From Bacillota bacterium (GTDB lineage Bacteria; Bacillota; Bacilli; Calditerricolales; Calditerricolaceae): DNA of 8,902 nt. The translations under genes and the position numbers were made by a program. The DNA lies in NCBI GenBank assembly GCA_017577925.1, contig PKQU01000080.1, positions 1 through 8,902 on the forward strand, read 5' to 3'. This document shows, in pieces, positions 6,197 through 8,902 of this stretch. How positions within the stretch are numbered: the stretch's first letter is position 1; each line of letters begins with the position of its first letter. The notes beneath the pieces are model-generated. The model was not told where the DNA came from. It was given only the letters and a program-made list of their open reading frames with translations, and did no database searches.

Positions 6197-6202
6197 GCAC
6201 GT

Positions 6203-6466
6203 TTACCGCCCGGGCCATTCGGCCGCTTCGGCGAGGATGGTCACGCGGTCCTTGCGCACTTCCAGGAAGGCCCCGCGCAGGTGCACCACCTGCTCGCGGT
6301 CCTCCTGCTTGATCGTCACCGGGCCGTCCTTGAGCGGCGTGACGAGAGGCATATGCTGGGGCAGGATGCCCAGGTCCCCCTCCACGCCCTTGGCCAAGAT
6401 GAAGGTGACCTCGTCGGAGAAGACCGTCGCATCCGGCGTGACGATGTCCAGTCGCATGGTGCTCAC
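6203..6466 (-). CDS. atpC: ATP synthase epsilon subunit (AtpC), N-terminal domain only
   Basis: Part of the central stalk of F1; with gamma it connects the rotor ring to the catalytic head. The product has only 87 residues, against about 130-140 in most bacteria. The whole N-terminal beta-sandwich is present: LDIVTPDATVFSDEV, GVEGDLGILPQHMPLVTPL, and GAFLEVRKDRVTILAEAAE. The sequence stops at AEWPGR, where Bacillus epsilon goes on into the two-helix C-terminal domain that inhibits ATP hydrolysis and, in Bacillus PS3, binds ATP. The stop is followed within six bases by the operon terminator, and I see no remnant of the missing helices in other frames. An NTD-only epsilon is known from Chlorobium limicola. 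GTG at 6466 is preferred over ATG at 6457 because AAGGAGG (6475-6481) lies eight bases before the GTG. Confidence 0.95.
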   Translation of the reverse strand: MSTMRLDIVTPDATVFSDEVTFILAKGVEGDLGILPQHMPLVTPLKDGPVTIKQEDREQVVHLRGAFLEVRKDRVTILAEAAEWPGR

Positions 6467-6474
6467 GGCCGTTT

Positions 6475-6481
6475 CCTCCTT
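6475..6481 (-). promoter_or_regulatory. Ribosome binding site deciding the atpC start
   Basis: Consensus AAGGAGG is eight bases before the GTG at 6466 but 17 bases before the ATG at 6457, so the GTG start (MSTMRLD...) is favoured. Confidence 0.7.
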
Positions 6482-6496
6482 CTCCGGCGAAGCGCC

Positions 6497-7903
6497 TTAC
6501 AGCGTCTTCGCCTTTTCCACCGCTTCGTCGATGGTCCCGACATAGAGGAAGGCCGCTTCCGGCAGGTCGTCGTGCTTGCCCTCGAGGATCTCCTTGAACC
6601 CGCGGATGGTCTCCTTGAGCGGGACGTACTTGCCCGGCACGCCGGTGAACTGCTCGGCCACGTGGAACGGCTGGGACAGGAAGCGCTCGATCTTCCGCGC
6701 GCGGGCGACGATCAGCTTGTCCTCGTCGGACAGTTCGTCCATCCCGAGAATGGCGATGATATCCTGCAGCTCCTTGTAGCGCTGCAGCACCTGCTGCACG
6801 CCGCGCGCCACCTGGTAGTGCTCCTCGCCGACGATGTGCGGCTGGAGAATGCGCGACGTCGAGGCAAGCGGGTCCACGGCCGGGTAAATGCCCTTCTCGG
6901 CGATGGAACGCTCCAGGTTGGTCGTCGCGTCGAGGTGGGCAAAGGTCGTGGCCGGCGCCGGATCGGTGTAGTCGTCGGCCGGCACGTAAATGGCTTGGAT
7001 CGAGGTGATCGACCCTTTTTTCGTCGAGGTGATCCGCTCCTGCAGCTGGCCCATCTCCGTGGCCAGTGTCGGCTGGTAGCCCACCGCCGACGGCATGCGG
7101 CCGAGGAGGGCCGACACCTCCGATCCGGCCTGGGTGAAGCGGAAGATGTTATCGATGAAGAGCAGCACGTCCTGGCCGTATTCGTCGCGGAAGTACTCGG
7201 CCATGGTCAGCCCGGTGAGGGCCACGCGCAGACGGGCGCCCGGCGGCTCGTTCATCTGGCCGAACACCATTGTCGTCTTGGAGATGACGCCCGACTCCTT
7301 CATCTCGTGGTACAGGTCGTTCCCCTCACGCGTGCGCTCGCCGACCCCGGCAAAGACCGACAGTCCGCCGTGCTCCATAGCCACGTTGTGGATGAGCTCC
7401 TGGATGAGCACCGTCTTGCCGACGCCGGCGCCGCCGAAGAGGCCGATCTTCCCGCCCTTGGCGTACGGGGCGAGGAGGTCGATCACCTTGATCCCCGTCT
7501 CGAGGATCTCCGTCGTCGTGGCCTGCTCGACAAAGGGCGGAGCCGGACGGTGGATCGGGTCACGCCGCTTGGCGTTGACCGGCCCTTGGTTGTCGATCGG
7601 CTCCCCGAGGACGTTGAACACGCGGCCCAGGGTTTCTTCCCCCACCGGCACCGAGATCGGCGCCCCGGTATCCACTGCTTCCATGCCGCGCACCAGGCCG
7701 TCTGTGGAGGCCATGGCCACACAGCGCACCAGGTTGTCCCCCAGGTGCAGGGCCGCTTCCACGGTCAGGTCGATGTCCCGCTCCCCGGGCTTGGTTGCTT
7801 TGTGCTGGATCTTGATCGCGTTGTAGATGGCAGGCAGGTGTCCGCGTTCAAACTGGATATCCACGACCGGACCCATCACCTGCACGACGCGTCCCTTGTT
7901 CAT
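6497..7903 (-). CDS. atpD: ATP synthase F1 subunit beta (AtpD), catalytic
   Basis: Catalytic subunit of F1, which makes ATP from ADP and phosphate as gamma rotates inside the alpha3beta3 ring. The product is 468 residues, normal for the family. In order: N-terminal beta-barrel (1-75); Walker A GGAGVGKT at 157-164; catalytic Glu189 in GVGERTREGNDL; Walker B LLFIDNIF with Asp251; the ALLGRMPSAVGYQPTLATEM segment at 265-284; adenine-contacting Tyr340 in GIYPAVDPL; and the DELSDED loop at 389-395 that contacts gamma. DELSDED instead of DELSEED is, to my memory, the form in Bacillus and Geobacillus, and fits the suggested host. All catalytic residues are intact. ATG at 7903 has GGGAGGG upstream. 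It lies 33 bases after atpG and 30 before atpC. Confidence 0.99.
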   Translation of the reverse strand: MNKGRVVQVMGPVVDIQFERGHLPAIYNAIKIQHKATKPGERDIDLTVEAALHLGDNLVRCVAMASTDGLVRGMEAVDTGAPISVPVGEETLGRVFNVLGEPIDNQGPVNAKRRDPIHRPAPPFVEQATTTEILETGIKVIDLLAPYAKGGKIGLFGGAGVGKTVLIQELIHNVAMEHGGLSVFAGVGERTREGNDLYHEMKESGVISKTTMVFGQMNEPPGARLRVALTGLTMAEYFRDEYGQDVLLFIDNIFRFTQAGSEVSALLGRMPSAVGYQPTLATEMGQLQERITSTKKGSITSIQAIYVPADDYTDPAPATTFAHLDATTNLERSIAEKGIYPAVDPLASTSRILQPHIVGEEHYQVARGVQQVLQRYKELQDIIAILGMDELSDEDKLIVARARKIERFLSQPFHVAEQFTGVPGKYVPLKETIRGFKEILEGKHDDLPEAAFLYVGTIDEAVEKAKTL

Positions 7904-7936
7904 CGCCTTCCCTCCCTGTGCGCAAAGACTCCCGTC

Positions 7937-8794
7937 CTATTGCAGGGCGTTGGCGCCGGCGACGATCTCGGCAATCTCTTGGGTGATCGACGCCTGGCGG
8001 GCCCGGTTGTACATGAGGGTCAGCCGCTCGATCATCTCCGCCGCGTTGTCCGTGGCGTTGCCCATCGCCGTCATCCGCGCGGCGTGCTCGCTGGCCTTGG
8101 CTTCCAGGAGGCCGCTGTAAATGAGCGTCTCCGCGTAGCGCGGCAGGAGCACCTCCAGCACCGCCTCCGGCGAGGGCTCGTACTCGTAGGAGACCCCCGC
8201 TGCTGCTTCCCCCACGTCGGTGAGGGGCAGCAGCACCTTCTCCACCGGTCGCTGCACCACCGGGTTGACGAACTCGTTGTAGATGAGCACGAGCTCGTCA
8301 ACGGAGCCGTCGGCATACATCTGCACCGCCGTCTTGGCGATTTGCTCGATGTCAGCGAAGGTGGGAAAGTCGGAAACGCCGACAATCTCCGCCACGACCG
8401 GGTAGCCACGTTTCTTGAAAAAGTCACGCCCCTTGCGCCCCACGGCGATGATGGCGTATTCCTTCTCCGAGGCGTGTCGCTCGCGGATGCGCTTCAAGGT
8501 CGCCCGGATGACGTTGGCGTTGTAGGCGCCGGCCAGGCCGCGGTCGGCGGTGATCACCACGTACCCGGTCCGCTGCACCGGCCGGGCCACGAGCATGGGG
8601 TGACGCACCCCCTTGGTCCCCCGGGCGATGCTGGCGATCACCTCGCGTATCTTTTCGGCGTACGGGCGGGCGGCCTGTGCCCGCTCCTGGGCGCGACGAA
8701 GCTTGGCCACAGCCACCATTTTCATCGTCTTGGTGATCTGCTGGGTGTTCTTCACGCTGCGAATCCGGCGCTTGATCTCACGGGTGCCCTTCAT
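7937..8794 (-). CDS. atpG: ATP synthase F1 subunit gamma (AtpG)
   Basis: Central rotor shaft of F1: the N- and C-terminal helices form a coiled coil inside the alpha3beta3 head, and the globular middle part contacts epsilon and the c-ring. The product is 285 residues, the normal length. The N-terminus reads KGTREIKRRIRSVKNTQQIT followed by KTMKMVAVAKLRRAQ, and the C-terminus contains SEHAARMTAMGNATDNA and a last helix ending QEIAEIVAGANALQ; both ends are hallmarks of the family. VITADRGLAGAYNANV at about 79-94 is the conserved Rossmann-like start. The ATG at 8794 is preceded by GGTGAG. It lies 36 bases after the atpA stop and 33 before atpD. Confidence 0.98.
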   Translation of the reverse strand: MKGTREIKRRIRSVKNTQQITKTMKMVAVAKLRRAQERAQAARPYAEKIREVIASIARGTKGVRHPMLVARPVQRTGYVVITADRGLAGAYNANVIRATLKRIRERHASEKEYAIIAVGRKGRDFFKKRGYPVVAEIVGVSDFPTFADIEQIAKTAVQMYADGSVDELVLIYNEFVNPVVQRPVEKVLLPLTDVGEAAAGVSYEYEPSPEAVLEVLLPRYAETLIYSGLLEAKASEHAARMTAMGNATDNAAEMIERLTLMYNRARQASITQEIAEIVAGANALQ

Positions 8795-8830
8795 CCCATC
8801 TCACCACCCTTTCCGTCCACGCCCGTACGC

Positions 8831-8902
8831 TTACGACGCGGAGGGCACAAAGGTCTTCTTGAAGGCCTCGATGACCTCTTTCAAGCGGTTTTCATCGGGC
8901 AG
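8831..8902 (-). CDS. atpA: ATP synthase F1 subunit alpha (AtpA), C-terminal end only, cut by the window edge
   Basis: Only 23 codons and the TAA are visible, reading LPDENRLKEVIEAFKKTF then VPSAS. The EVIEAFKKTF end resembles the last helix of bacterial alpha subunits (for example AIIAEFKETF in Bacillus, from memory). The position directly before atpG, in the standard atp order alpha-gamma-beta-epsilon, makes the assignment safe despite the short stretch. The rest of the gene lies beyond base 8902. Confidence 0.9.
   Translation of the reverse strand: MPDENRLKEVIEAFKKTFVPSAS

Noticed and set aside
6467..6496. Possible GGCG-CTT-CGCC hairpin between atpD and atpC
   Set aside because: Only four pairs, no U-tract, and it lies just before the atpC ribosome binding site; too weak to call.
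6715..6740. DELSDED instead of DELSEED in AtpD as a novelty
   Set aside because: As far as I recall this is the normal form in Bacillus and Geobacillus beta subunits, so it is a taxonomic hint and not an anomaly.
6712..6942. Minus-strand open frame inside atpD in another frame
   Set aside because: Lies wholly within the conserved atpD frame and has an Arg/Ser/Thr-rich composition typical of frame-shifted translation.
1..8902. Mobile elements, CRISPR arrays, tRNA or rRNA genes, or a novel defence system
   Set aside because: No repeats with spacers, transposase motifs, tRNA-like cloverleafs or rRNA-like stretches were seen; nearly every base is within a recognisable core energy gene.

Overview
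The window is one compact, entirely minus-strand block of energy-metabolism genes. Reading in the direction of transcription (from high to low coordinates) it holds the end of the F1F0 ATP synthase operon (atpA 3' end, atpG, atpD, atpC), a strong intrinsic terminator, and then a complex I-type operon (nuoA, B, C, D, H, I, J, K and the 5' part of nuoL). No gene was found on the plus strand. The long plus-strand open frames are shadows produced by GC-rich codons.

The organism looks like a GC-rich, probably thermophilic member of the Bacillota (Bacillales-like). The reasons are the NuoI and AtpD sequences, which closely resemble Bacillus/Geobacillus proteins as I remember them (including the DELSDED form of the beta-subunit DELSEED loop), strong GGAGG-type ribosome binding sites, and the order atp...DC followed by nuoABCDHIJKL. 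Thermophily and the exact genus are inference.

Region by region: 8831-8902 is the atpA C-terminus; 7937-8794 atpG (gamma); 6497-7903 atpD (beta, catalytic); 6203-6466 atpC (epsilon, unusually short); 6153-6196 a terminator with a possible nuo promoter directly behind it; 5734-6099 nuoA; 5222-5743 nuoB; 4452-5225 nuoC with a long low-complexity N-terminus; 3344-4447 nuoD; 2337-3344 nuoH; a 103-base gap with a small hairpin; 1787-2233 nuoI; 1275-1790 nuoJ; 967-1278 nuoK; 1-962 nuoL, running off the left edge. Most nuo genes overlap or abut within a few bases, which implies translational coupling. No gene-free stretch exceeds 300 bases.

Functionally, the nuo products form the quinone-reducing connecting part (B, C, D, I) and the membrane proton-pumping part (A, H, J, K, L) of an NDH-1-like complex. 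The NADH-dehydrogenase genes nuoE, F and G, which in many bacteria lie between nuoD and nuoH, are absent at that place. The pump would build the proton gradient that the ATP synthase encoded just upstream uses. The most notable points are an epsilon subunit without its inhibitory C-terminal domain, the missing NuoEFG module, the Ala/Pro/Gly-rich NuoC extension, and the terminator/promoter junction. I found no evidence of a wholly new system.
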